Assembly (NCBI GenBank): GCA_036872755.1
Contig: JAVHNS010000005.1
Span: forward strand, 124,001-188,000
Length of the DNA stretch: 64,000 nucleotides
From: Orbilia blumenaviensis
Taxonomy: Eukaryota; Ascomycota; Orbiliomycetes; Orbiliales; Orbiliaceae
Direction: 5' to 3'
The notes under the pieces were generated by a model. That model was not told the origin of the DNA. It worked only from the letters and a program-made list of their open reading frames with translations, and searched no databases. The position numbers were made by a program, and so were the translations under genes. Each line of letters starts with the position of its first letter. Position 1 is the first letter of the stretch. This document shows, in pieces, positions 10,359 to 19,292 of this stretch.

Positions 10359-13298
10359 ACGTTTACAACTTCACTACCTGAACATTTGCCCGCTCGCTCT
10401 ACTCACCCAATGTAAGTGCCAATTAAGCACATCCCCAGGTAAAGGAAATTCTGGGAGCAGAGGCACTTGCGGCGGGAGGTAGACCACTAACGGCAGTGAA
10501 ACGACCCCATAGATTATGCTCCTATCCCAATATTCATTTTACGACTTCTATGTTATGCATGTCTAGCTCCCGAAGCCGGAGACGAGAGCCGAATCAATTG
10601 ATAACACATTCGACTAGTATTGGAATATCAAGCTCCCATATGCATGGAGTCTGGATCAAAAGTTCCAAGACTATTCGATGTTCAGAATGCCCTATGGCAA
10701 AGAGTAAATTGCATGCATTGCTGGCAGTATACGATCCCATCGCTTGTATTCGCTTCTCTGCCTTTTGACGCTCCGAAAATGCCTTGGATCCCCCTCCCCA
10801 GCTGAATACGAGGTTAGGAAGAATGCCAGTCGGTATCCCGAATGGAATATATCGATAACTTGTGCGTCGATATACCCCGTTCTCCTTCTTCCCAGGAAGG
10901 ATAGAGTTGATTGGACAATTGATGAATAGATGGATGCACGTCACAATCGATAAGAGGAGCCAGCTCTAAAGCAGTAGGAGTGCAGTGCAGCACTCCACAA
11001 AAAAAAGATGCTGAAGAAACGGTTGGTCCTCAGAGTCGTATTCGGCTAGACGTCTAGGTAAAGTAAGTCAGGAAGTAGATGTACCAACCCTGCACGACCA
11101 CGATCGTCATGGTACGTACCCAGATCGATTGCCTTTTTGCAAATGTTGGATTCCTTGTCAGGCTTTTTGCAGGCCTTCTGTCCAGGCCTATAGGCCCCCC
11201 AGGATTCTTCCTAGACGTTTTTTTTACCTATTTTTTTACCCAACCATGCGACACCATACATAGGTCCTCGAAAAAAAACCTAATTAAGCTTCCAAGTTTG
11301 CCAGAAGAGAAAGCTTTAAGGCAAAAACCCTGTTGGATTTCTTCCTTCTTCCTCGCATGCAAACGAATATGTGCAGGAAGACAAGCATACGCCTACACAC
11401 ATATACTTACATAACTCCAGGTTTTCCTGCAAGTGTGACTCTCAGGATGCATATACACAAACCGATTCGCAAATAAATTGTGGAGATCTATTCGGCCCCA
11501 CTTCCATATCTAATTTCACAGAGGAAGGGGACGAGGGAGGAAGAAAAACGGCCCATTCGATGCATGCCTTTTTGTTCGTTTAATGCTTCGTTGGACAACG
11601 AATTAGGTTCGGTATGCATATCTACCTACTTCATGTCTGGGCATCTACTAAAAAAGGACTCGCAGAATCGAAGTATAAGGAAACCTGTCGAGCGAATACG
11701 AGGGCAAGCGCTAGCCTAGCAGCAGAAGTAGGATGCAATGTAAAGGCAAATGCACGTGCTCTCCACAATCTCGAAAGATGGAGTTATGCATGGTAAAGTT
11801 AGCAACTGTTGATATTCAAATCGAAGAAATCGAAGAAACAAATCCTCAGTCTATTGGACCTTCCTGAATCAGGATTTCTTCTTACGGGTTGCTTCCCGAA
11901 GATAACAATGAATTGGCCGTGCCTCTCATGACCCCATTGCTGTGCAGATATCCTACTTGCTTTCCAACTTACTTCCTCAATTACATGCAGAGTCCAGGCC
12001 AGGACCTACCAGGAAAAGGAATCCCCCAAGGAATGGGGTCGAGCTTATTCGACATGCTGACAGGCATTTGCCACGGCACAAAAAACATCGCATTCGTAAC
12101 CGATTCATAATGCTTTGCACAAGCACCCGGCCAGCTGAAAAGGACGAGAAGAGAGAAAAAAAGCCAACTATTAAATATGTATGTATGATGTGATAAACAG
12201 CATCTGCATTCGTCCAAGCGCTTGCGCAGCAGCGGCATGCTTCTTTTCTTCTTCTTGTCAGCCTATGCAAGGGTGACGACGGGATTGTCGTGGTTCTGAA
12301 ATCATGAATTCGTGAGAAGGAGAGGCACAGCCGGCCGGGTCAGCTAGCTCTTGCTATCTAGCTAACCCGTATTTTTTTTAGCGGCTCTTACAAGGAGGTA
12401 GTTGGGGCAGAAAATAATATCAAGGGTGTACCTGGCTGTGGGTCCTTCTTTCTTTTCTGCTTACTCAAGATCTCGCAGGCCGAAGGTACCCTTTCCCACA
12501 TTCATCTGCAGGCTGGGGAGGGTGTGGTGAAGGATCTGTCCCACCCCTTCCCGGCATGTGCTTGCTCCCACTTTCAGCTCCCGCATTTGGGATTCTCTTA
12601 CATACACACCTCAAACTCAAACACTATCACGAGGGCGGGCCGGAGTTCATACGGTCAATCGTTAGTTAAGGAAACTCGAAGGTGTATTCAAGCTAAAGCT
12701 TACTATTATCACACACACATTTACATTTACGAATTATGGAGAAATAGATTCATGTTGGAAAAATGATAATGTATATATTTTTTATATGTTTTTTGTACTT
12801 GGGTAATAAGTAATCTCAGTAGGTAGCGAATAATAACCTAGGAGAAAGAACAAAATGTTCCCAGCAGTGAGGATGAAAATGGACCTCCGCGAGCATGCGT
12901 ACAAACTCAAACTAAACTAAACTGATGGGATATTGAAAAAAATAAAATAAAATGATGGCTCAAAAGTATCAAGACGATCCGTCGTTAATCATGAAACTAA
13001 AGATTCAAAGAAGAGTAAGTTGGAAAAAAAAAAGTGAAAGTTGAAGTTGAAAGGTGAAGGAATTTCAAACGAGTAAACAGTGAAGCACCTTGAGAATAAG
13101 AGAGAGAAAAATAGACAAAGAATAAAGGAAAGAATCCTCCAGCGATGAGCCAGAAGGGTTTTGAACGCCTTACAAGCCCAAAGAAACTCCACCAGGATGG
13201 TGCAAGCCAGTGTTCCCAAAATTAGTAGATGTAGAAAATGTATTCCCAGATGATGATGATGATGAACCTTCCAACTTCCGCTCCAGCATTTTCCGAAG

Positions 13299-14795
13299 TC
13301 AATCAACTAGAGCGCCGTGCTGTCGGGCGAGGTTCTTATAAAACTCTTTCTCTTCCTTAAGACGCTGGGCCTCAGCCTGCAGCTTCTCGACGGCCTCAGC
13401 CAACTCGTCCATCTTCTCGACTCTCCTCGCTCGGGATTTACGAGCGGCCATAGTATTGCGCGCTCGCTTGATGTCAATTGGATTGGATGGGTCGAACTGC
13501 ACTGGTGGCAGATCGGCCGCAGCTTTCCTTCGGCTGACGCCGGTCAGAGAGGATCTCTTCTGAGCGGTGGAAGTAGGCCTTGACTTGGTTGGCGGCGAGG
13601 GTGGGGTGCGAGACTTGTTAGAGTCAGTGGAAAACTGCCTGGATGGAACGATAGCAGTGAGAGGAGGTGTGGACAACTCTCCGCCAATCATCAGAGCGGC
13701 GGGGTTGACGAGGATGTCTGTGGAAGACGAGGGGTTGGCATCCTCTGTAGGGAACAGAGTTGGCCATTCGTCTGTGATTCCATCCTCAAGACCGAAGAGA
13801 GGGGTGTCCATTGGAGAGGAGTCGTCGAGAGTATCGTTGGTACGCCCGGTGTGGAGGGTACCAATGAAAGGAGAGAAATCGTGAAAGAGCTGACCGTTGG
13901 GTGAGAATGTCATGTCGTTGGCATGGAATGGTGAAGCCTCGAGGGCCACCAGTGACATAAGCTCTTCCTCCATGTTTCTCTGTCGCTTGGCCAAATCTGC
14001 GGGTGTGCTTAAGTCTGATGGTGGGTTATTGTTTAGCGGGGATTCAGATGAGAAAGAAGAAGAATCAGAAGATACGAGGGAAGATGGGGAGTCGAGGTCT
14101 AGATACATGTCTATATCTTGCTGAAGTACAGGTTCGAGCGAGTCGAGTACAGCAGTTATAGGGGGCAATATTATAGGATTCAACAAAGGAGGAAGACGGT
14201 TTACATGATCATGGGTATTATCACTGATATTATTGCTGTCAAGGGAATGGGAAGGAGTATTGGAATTACCTCTGATAAGACGGGCTCGGTGGTTGTCAGA
14301 AAGAGCCTCGATAAGAGCTGGATTGAATTCCGCAGTGTTCACGAAAGGAGAGCGTTGGACCAGAGAGTTTGCAGGGGTGGAAGAGACAAAGGCGCGGTTG
14401 GCAGGCAAAGAAGTAGTGTAACCGAGATTGAATACGGCGTCGTTGACAGACGATGTTAACTCAGGGATCGCACGAGAAGTCGAGGAGAGGTGTTCGTTCC
14501 TCCTGGGAGTGGGATCTGCAGGACCGAAGAGTTCGAAGTCGGCGTTGAAGGTCTGCGGAGTTGTCGAGGTGAAGAGCTGGAAGTCTTTGTTCTGCTGATT
14601 GAGTGTGATATCTGGTGAATGATGCCTGACAGGCGAATTGGGAAGCATTGGATTGGGCCATCCTGGCGGTTCTTGGGCTTGTGCGTAACGCAAAGCGTCC
14701 GTTGAGGGTGAAATTTTGACGGTTTGGGGGGGTAACTCGCTGAGCGAAGTTATTTTGGCGGTAGTGAAATCAGGCGAGTCTTTAAAAGACGGGGC
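13299..14795 (-). CDS. cpc1: Gcn4/CPC1-type bZIP transcription factor (start codon unresolved)
   Basis: On the minus strand an uninterrupted frame ends at 13299. The last 65 residues are a bZIP domain: basic region KRARNTMAARKSRARR, then heptad leucines in DELAEAVEKL and AEAQRL. The family activates amino-acid biosynthesis genes by binding TGACTCA. The earliest in-frame ATG is at 14648 (449 residues). However, the same frame stays open and protein-like further upstream (SPDFTTAKITSL), up to a strong polypyrimidine-CAG acceptor at 14796-14800, and an out-of-frame ATG at 14661 precedes 14648. I infer a spliced upstream start. One phase-compatible candidate exon is 15086-15133, which begins at an ATG and ends before GTAAGC. 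At about 450-515 residues it is long for CPC1, so a related Gcn4-like bZIP remains possible. The leader carries several short ATG-initiated frames and a consensus TGACTCA, both hallmarks of cpc-1/cpcA/GCN4. Confidence 0.75.
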   Translation of the reverse strand, partial: APSFKDSPDFTTAKITSLSELPPQTVKISPSTDALRYAQAQEPPGWPNPMLPNSPVRHHSPDITLNQQNKDFQLFTSTTPQTFNADFELFGPADPTPRRNEHLSSTSRAIPELTSSVNDAVFNLGYTTSLPANRAFVSSTPANSLVQRSPFVNTAEFNPALIEALSDNHRARLIRGNSNTPSHSLDSNNISDNTHDHVNRLPPLLNPIILPPITAVLDSLEPVLQQDIDMYLDLDSPSSLVSSDSSSFSSESPLNNNPPSDLSTPADLAKRQRNMEEELMSLVALEASPFHANDMTFSPNGQLFHDFSPFIGTLHTGRTNDTLDDSSPMDTPLFGLEDGITDEWPTLFPTEDANPSSSTDILVNPAALMIGGELSTPPLTAIVPSRQFSTDSNKSRTPPSPPTKSRPTSTAQKRSSLTGVSRRKAAADLPPVQFDPSNPIDIKRARNTMAARKSRARRVEKMDELAEAVEKLQAEAQRLKEEKEFYKNLARQHGALVD

Positions 14796-14876
14796 CTGAC
14801 TTTGAAAAAAAGAGGAAGCTATTTTGGAGGTTTGTTTGGGAGGGTGGTTTAGGGAAAGCGGCGGAATCTGGGGGAT

Positions 14877-14888
14877 TCAGGCGGCCAT
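14877..14888 (-). promoter_or_regulatory. Four-codon upstream ORF (ATG GCC GCC TGA) before the CPC1-type gene
   Basis: Read on the minus strand, a minimal frame Met-Ala-Ala-stop lies about 230 nt upstream of the first in-frame ATG of the bZIP gene, in context CCAAAATGG. Short uORFs control reinitiation and starvation-induced translation of GCN4, cpc-1 and cpcA. Whether this one is in the mature mRNA depends on the unresolved intron between 14796 and about 15085. Confidence 0.45.
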
Positions 14889-14988
14889 TTTGGCAGACAC
14901 TTTTACTACGATATGTTTTATTTTTTTATTTGATGATATATAACTTTTGTTTGATGAAGTGGGAAGAGAAGGGGCGAAAAGCGGCGGG

Positions 14989-14995
14989 TGACTCA
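14989..14995. promoter_or_regulatory. Gcn4/CPC1 response element TGACTCA
   Basis: This is a perfect near-palindromic TGACTCA heptamer, the consensus site of Gcn4/CPC1-type bZIP proteins, located 341 bp upstream of the first in-frame ATG of the bZIP gene. Known cpc-1/GCN4 homologues are often autoregulated through such sites. Caveat: on the minus strand the overlapping GTGAGT (14991-14996) also fits a splice donor, so the two readings compete. Confidence 0.5.
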
Positions 14996-15052
14996 CGGGT
15001 TCTTATACTTTTGGGTTTGACACCAAAACGGACCTCTTTTTTTAATATGTGC

Positions 15053-15133
15053 CTATACTGCGCAGCCAGCTAGTTTGCTGCTTACCACTGTTTTGTAAGG
15101 CTGCCCTGCCGGCTGTTTGGCAGGATGGAGCAT
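15053..15133 (-). promoter_or_regulatory. 26-residue upstream ORF or first coding exon of the CPC1-type gene
   Basis: The minus-strand frame runs from ATG at 15133 to TAG at 15053. It contains GTGGTAAGC, so an alternative is that codons 1-16 (15086-15133) form a coding first exon ending before GTAAGC. Splicing in phase 0 to the acceptor at 14795 would join it to the long bZIP frame. The sequence alone cannot decide between uORF and exon. Confidence 0.4.
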
Positions 15134-15212
15134 TCGAAGCGTTCGTTTCCTCTTTTTTTTCCTTTTTTTGGTTCTTGTTCTTTGGCTTTTTTACTAGGCC
15201 GGGATTCCTAAA

Positions 15213-15267
15213 TTAAAATTCACACACACACATAGGCGGGACAAACAGCACAGCCCGATATGTACAT
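15213..15267 (-). promoter_or_regulatory. Two overlapping short uORFs in the CPC1-type leader
   Basis: On the minus strand, ATG at 15267 opens a 15-residue frame ending with TGA at 15220-15222. ATG at 15233 opens a six-residue frame ending with TAA at 15213. They overlap in different frames across a CA/TG dinucleotide tract. A further 11-residue frame begins at 15343. Together with the frames at 15053-15133 and 14877-14888 they make an ATG-rich leader, provided transcription starts upstream of 15343. Confidence 0.35.
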
Positions 15268-16186
15268 ATAATTCTAACTCAAAAAGAGTGCCCCCAACTG
15301 TTAACGGTTAGAAAGGTAACCTTCGAAAGCAGGGATATATCATATTCTTTTCGGCTTCTTCAGCGACCAGCAGCAGGATAATATTTATTATCCGTCGGAT
15401 ATCTGGAAGGTATATACATTGTTTTCGGAGTGCCGTTCCATCCAGTATATTTCTATCGTCTCTTTCTTCTTTTTATCATTATCTTCATATCCCTTTTATC
15501 TCATTAATACCTTATTGCAATATATCAAGGAGGAAAAAAAGATAGAAGACTTGAGAGGGAAGTCGTCGAATGCGTGTTGCTGTGTTGATAGTATGTCTGC
15601 TCTGTTGGATCCGCCTTCCAGGCGTTGATTTGTTGATTTGGAATGGAGAAGATCGATGATGACTCTTACACATACACAATCCCTGTCCGCTATCAAACAG
15701 CCCGCAGCACAAAGTACCAGCAGCGACTATGACTCATTCTCGGTAGGATCCTCTGATTGGGCAATCCACCCAACACATGCAACCCAAAACTGTGCACTTT
15801 TGGCACTTATGCCCTCCTAACCTCTGTTTCTGCGCGATTTCTGGTAGCTCTTTCCCAATGCCGCGCATCCCAGCGCTCAGCTCCCTCTCAGCTCCATCAC
15901 CCCCTCCACTCCCCAGCAGCTCCACTGTCGTGCGACGGCATACATTACGTGATCCAGTTTCGTCTTTTTGTACATATTCTTTCCATTCCTAGGTATCGCT
16001 CAAGGCTTCAACCGTGACCCCGTAGCCATGTCTATCGTCTAGGTAGCATCATAGGCACCCCATTTGAATGCGAAGTTCCACGTAGTTGTGCTCTGGTGCT
16101 TCAATTGATCCTTCCAAAAAAAAAAGTTAAGCTGTCGCCCTGCAGAACCCGTAACTAGGATCCTGACATCACATCGCATCCCTCAT

Positions 16187-16192
16187 CCTCGG
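16187..16192 (+). promoter_or_regulatory. CCTCGG motif (FarA/FarB/Oaf1-type zinc-cluster site)
   Basis: One of three copies of CCTCGG within 235 bp upstream of PEX20. CCTCGG is the core bound by the Aspergillus FarA and FarB zinc-cluster regulators of fatty-acid catabolism and peroxisome genes. Binding here is inferred. Confidence 0.4.
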
Positions 16193-16379
16193 CTACCGGC
16201 TTTTTCTTTTTCCTCTTTCCCCCATCCTCCTTATAATGGACTGCATAACCCTTCTTTCGTTCCAGCGGCTCTGCGGGTGACTTACATAATCCGTCACAGA
16301 AAGTGTATGTAATCACACCTGAAGAGAGAGATATTCGATGGTTGTCTGAATACCGGTCATGTGACTTCCCAGAAGGGCT

Positions 16380-16420
16380 GGTCCTCGGCTAACTTCACAT
16401 GAAAGCCGAAGCCGAGGACC
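16380..16420. promoter_or_regulatory. Perfect inverted repeat GGTCCTCGGCT...AGCCGAGGACC upstream of PEX20
   Basis: Two perfect 11-bp arms (16380-16390 and 16410-16420) with a 19-nt spacer, ending 146 bp before the PEX20 ATG. Each arm contains CCTCGG in opposite orientation, the recognition core of FarA/FarB fatty-acid-response regulators. Zinc-cluster proteins commonly bind inverted half-sites as dimers. The position fits oleate- or fatty-acid-responsive control of a peroxisome-import gene. The repeat is certain; the regulator is inferred. Confidence 0.6.
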
Positions 16421-16565
16421 TCAACTTGGCTTGACATCTTAAATTCTATCATCTGCAAAACTTAACCTTCTTTCGACAACCTCCCTTCCCTTCCCTTCCC
16501 TCCCCCGATCGTGCTTTTTGATACCCTAGATCGCGATTGTAATATCATCTGTAACCCTCGTCATC

Positions 16566-17426
16566 ATGGCCTCTTCATCCATGTGCGGGCCCTCAAACCC
16601 GCTGCAGTCCCTCAAGAACCATACCTCCCTCGACCGCTCTCTCCAGCAGGACCGCTTCCGCTCTCAACCACCATCACAACAATTCCGTCAACAGCCCCAT
16701 CTGGTACCTCAGCAGCATGACGAATTCGAACAGTTCCTTAGCACCTCTCCAGTCGGTTCTTCCCAGACCATCCGGAACCGCCCTTCCCTCCAGAACTTCC
16801 ACGCCTCACCATCTCCTGCCCTCCAGCAGTCCGGATGGGCCTCCGATTTCCAGCGGCTCCAAATCGCCACACCCCCACCGCCATCCCTGCAAGTTCAAAA
16901 GCCAGTTGCAACCGGCTGGGGTGCCGAATTTCTATCACAACTAAATGCTTCGCCTGCATCAGCTATATCACAGCAGCAGCAGCAGCAGCAACCAGCAGGA
17001 CTTGTAGGGAGTAGTTTTATGGGCGTTAACACGGGGTACATGCCCATGACCTCCATGCATTCCTATGAGCCTCTTCAATCCAACCACGTAGACACCAAAA
17101 CATCCTACACGGACGCTGAATTTGACCAAATGTTCGAAGAAGCAGCGATACTGCAGTCTGATGTCATGGACTTCCCCCAGCGAGAAGCTCCAAACCCTCT
17201 CCAAAACACCATGTTGCGGTCGGAGGATATTAAAGAAGACGTCAAAGAAGAGCAGGATAAATCTCGTGATGACGCAGATGAGCTAGCTAGAACAGCCGGG
17301 CAACTGGTGGACACGTTAAGCCAGGACACCAGCCGTAAATTCCAAGAGAGCCAGTTCGTAGCCCTCATGCGCAAACTCAGAGATAAGACCGTCAAGGTGG
17401 AGGATGGCAAGATGGTTGAGGTATAA
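16566..17426 (+). CDS. PEX20: Peroxin Pex20, PTS2 import co-receptor
   Basis: Single exon of 286 residues. Pex20 works with Pex7 to carry PTS2-signal proteins such as thiolase from the cytosol to the peroxisomal docking complex. Visible family marks are the N-terminal MCGPSNPLQ block with the conserved cysteine (Cys7, the residue ubiquitinated for receptor recycling in yeast orthologues) and two aromatic docking motifs, W91-ASD-F95 and W118-GAE-F122, of the WxxxF type that binds Pex14/Pex13. The C terminus is SRKFQESQFVALMRKLRDK, the Pex7-binding region. Gln-rich tracts fill the middle. The start at 16566 places Cys7 where expected, and no upstream in-frame ATG is better. It is divergent from the CPC1-type gene 1.7 kb to the left. 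The promoter has an inverted CCTCGG repeat. The identification is strong. Confidence 0.93.
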   Translation: MASSSMCGPSNPLQSLKNHTSLDRSLQQDRFRSQPPSQQFRQQPHLVPQQHDEFEQFLSTSPVGSSQTIRNRPSLQNFHASPSPALQQSGWASDFQRLQIATPPPPSLQVQKPVATGWGAEFLSQLNASPASAISQQQQQQQPAGLVGSSFMGVNTGYMPMTSMHSYEPLQSNHVDTKTSYTDAEFDQMFEEAAILQSDVMDFPQREAPNPLQNTMLRSEDIKEDVKEEQDKSRDDADELARTAGQLVDTLSQDTSRKFQESQFVALMRKLRDKTVKVEDGKMVEV

Positions 17427-19292
17427 AGCCCTTTACCTCTCACTTCTTCATTCGCTTTGCACGGCTGCTAGGGGAGGGTGTGGCTGAGGGTATCTCTAGG
17501 TGGTAAAATCTGGACTGGAGAAGGAAGAGGAGGTGGTTGAAGATAGGGTCCCGGGTGAGATGCGGGGGGACATAGATGCTGGGAGGTTCGAGTCGAATTA
17601 TGGGGGTATGTATGATAACGGGTGTCGGCTTGTTTATCATTAGGCGTCATTTTGTTTCTTTTTGGTATATTCGGCGGGACGGGCATCCGGTGCTTGTGGC
17701 GTTCATCTAGCTGGTATTGGTATTTTAGCGCATTTCGCGGTGGCCTATTTACGGAATGTCTATAAGATTCGCATAATTGAATCCATATCCATATTCTTCT
17801 ACCCTCTGGAATTTGCAGTCGGACTGCGCTTCTCCTATAACTATAGTTAATCTCGGCCCAACTTTAGTTAGATCCGTTTCGAGCCAGACGGTACCCGCTT
17901 CCTACTTTGTTAGGGCTTAGATAGCAACGGGCTATTTGCAGAAAGCGTTATTTATGTGTACCTCTGTATTTTAGATTCCCGTCCTGTAGCCCGGTGTCAT
18001 GAAGCCAGGCTATTTTAGCGTTCACTAAGCCAGATACAATCAAACCTCACTAGTTGTGTTTTTTCGATCAGGTAGCTCTGTTTGTATTCGGACAATTACT
18101 GGGGCGCAGTGACTCCATACACTTATACATCATGATATCAGCATAGAAATCGGATTAGATGATGTAGCCTCGAACTGGCACTCTGTGGCCATATCATGTG
18201 CTTCTAGCTAGACTAGTTTTATCCTTCATAACGGAGATATTCATATGTGTAAGTTCCCCGCTAGCTATCCATCCCAGATGCCAACCCAGTCATCCACCAT
18301 GCTAAAAATCCGGCGGTGTTAATTTAGCATCGATATTATATGACGGGTCAAAACTGGTACTGGAACTATATACTTGCTAAAAGGAACTACAATGTGTATA
18401 ATACAGACCTAAACAATTTCAGCGGACTGCGCGAGCTTGCGATACGATGTATACTCGATGGCACACATCTGGAGGCTCCCACTCGAGTCCAGGTACCCGC
18501 TTAAGTACCTGGGTACTCACCGGTATCCACCCGACAGTGTGAAGATCAAATAGCGCTGTCTTTGTGGTATAATCGATCGTGAATTCTGGGTTGAATGACC
18601 ATGTTCCTCTAGATACATGCTCAAGGATGCTATCCACAGCCCTGATAGCATGTGGACAATCCTGCATTTTGAACTCGAGACTAGAGTGTGGGGTAATAGA
18701 GAGAAATGCCATCTTGTTTATACGTGTGCGTGGTAGATTTTATATCCCTAAAAATCATCAACTACCTTGATATTTAATTCCTTAGTAAGAATATGCTGTA
18801 AATTTTAATATAGTCCCTATATCGAAATAGTCGAGTAGGAGGGAAAGCGTAAGCGCTGTAGAGTAAAATGCAACAGGTTTGTGCGTTGAATAGGCGCATG
18901 TGGAGCCCTGGTGGCTGGGCAGGCCGAACCATGGCTAGAGCTCCAAACAGCAGCATCTCGATACTGCAATGCCGATGTTAAGCGGCTTTTCAGGCTTCCC
19001 CGGAAAACACCAAGCTGCGAGCTCCCACCTCAGTTCTCCGAGCCCATTGCCGGCTATCTTTGGAAATTCGACTTCTTTTTGCGGGTTCCCCCTTCTGTCC
19101 TTTCGTTTTTTTTTCTCTCTCTTCTCCTCCCTCCCTTCGTCTGCCGATTCGTCTGCTGTTCTGTGGCGCCTGTTGACCTAGTTGACCTCGAAATCAAGCT
19201 CACGATCAAGGGATATCGGTCACATCAACCATTATTAACTCTCGCTCAACAGAACCCTCGCAGAAAATCAAGCGGAGAAAAGATCCCCAAAC
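17427..19292. other. Intergenic region between PEX20 and the E2 gene
   Basis: No confident gene. A 97-codon minus-strand frame at 18419-18712 contains a good-looking splice donor (GTGAGTACC near 18526) but has no recognised domain and I do not call it. The segment 17850-18420 is TA-rich and featureless. Pyrimidine-rich sequence at 19080-19140 (TTTTTTTCTCTCTCTTCTCC) marks the probable promoter or leader of the E2 gene. Confidence 0.5.

Larger units (their letters stand above)
9396..13298. other. 3.9-kb intergenic region
   Basis: No protein-coding gene is recognisable on either strand. Open frames are under 120 codons with no domain or plausible splicing. The left end (9396 to about 10100) is the RCD1 3' flank, with a tandem 18-bp pyrimidine repeat near 9813-9848. 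A primer-binding-site-like motif lies at 10349-10358. From about 12770 to 13298 the sequence is A-rich, probably the 3' untranslated region of the minus-strand bZIP gene ending at 13299. Confidence 0.5.
14796..16565. other. Divergent intergenic region between the CPC1-type gene and PEX20
   Basis: Shared upstream region of two divergently transcribed genes. The left part holds the uORF-rich leader and TGACTCA site of the bZIP gene. The right part holds three CCTCGG motifs, two of them in an inverted repeat 146 bp before the PEX20 start. A TTCCCTTCCC pyrimidine tract lies at 16483-16505, immediately upstream of PEX20. I see no additional gene. Short frames near 15640-15990 on both strands lack domain matches. 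Confidence 0.55.

Noticed and set aside
14461..14661. 66-codon minus-strand frame overlapping the bZIP gene in another frame
   Set aside because: Shadow frame of real coding sequence, though its ATG matters for the start-site argument.
18419..18712. 97-codon minus-strand frame starting MAFLSITPHSS with a GTGAGT donor inside
   Set aside because: No domain, no convincing second exon, and similar length frames occur by chance throughout the intergenic DNA.
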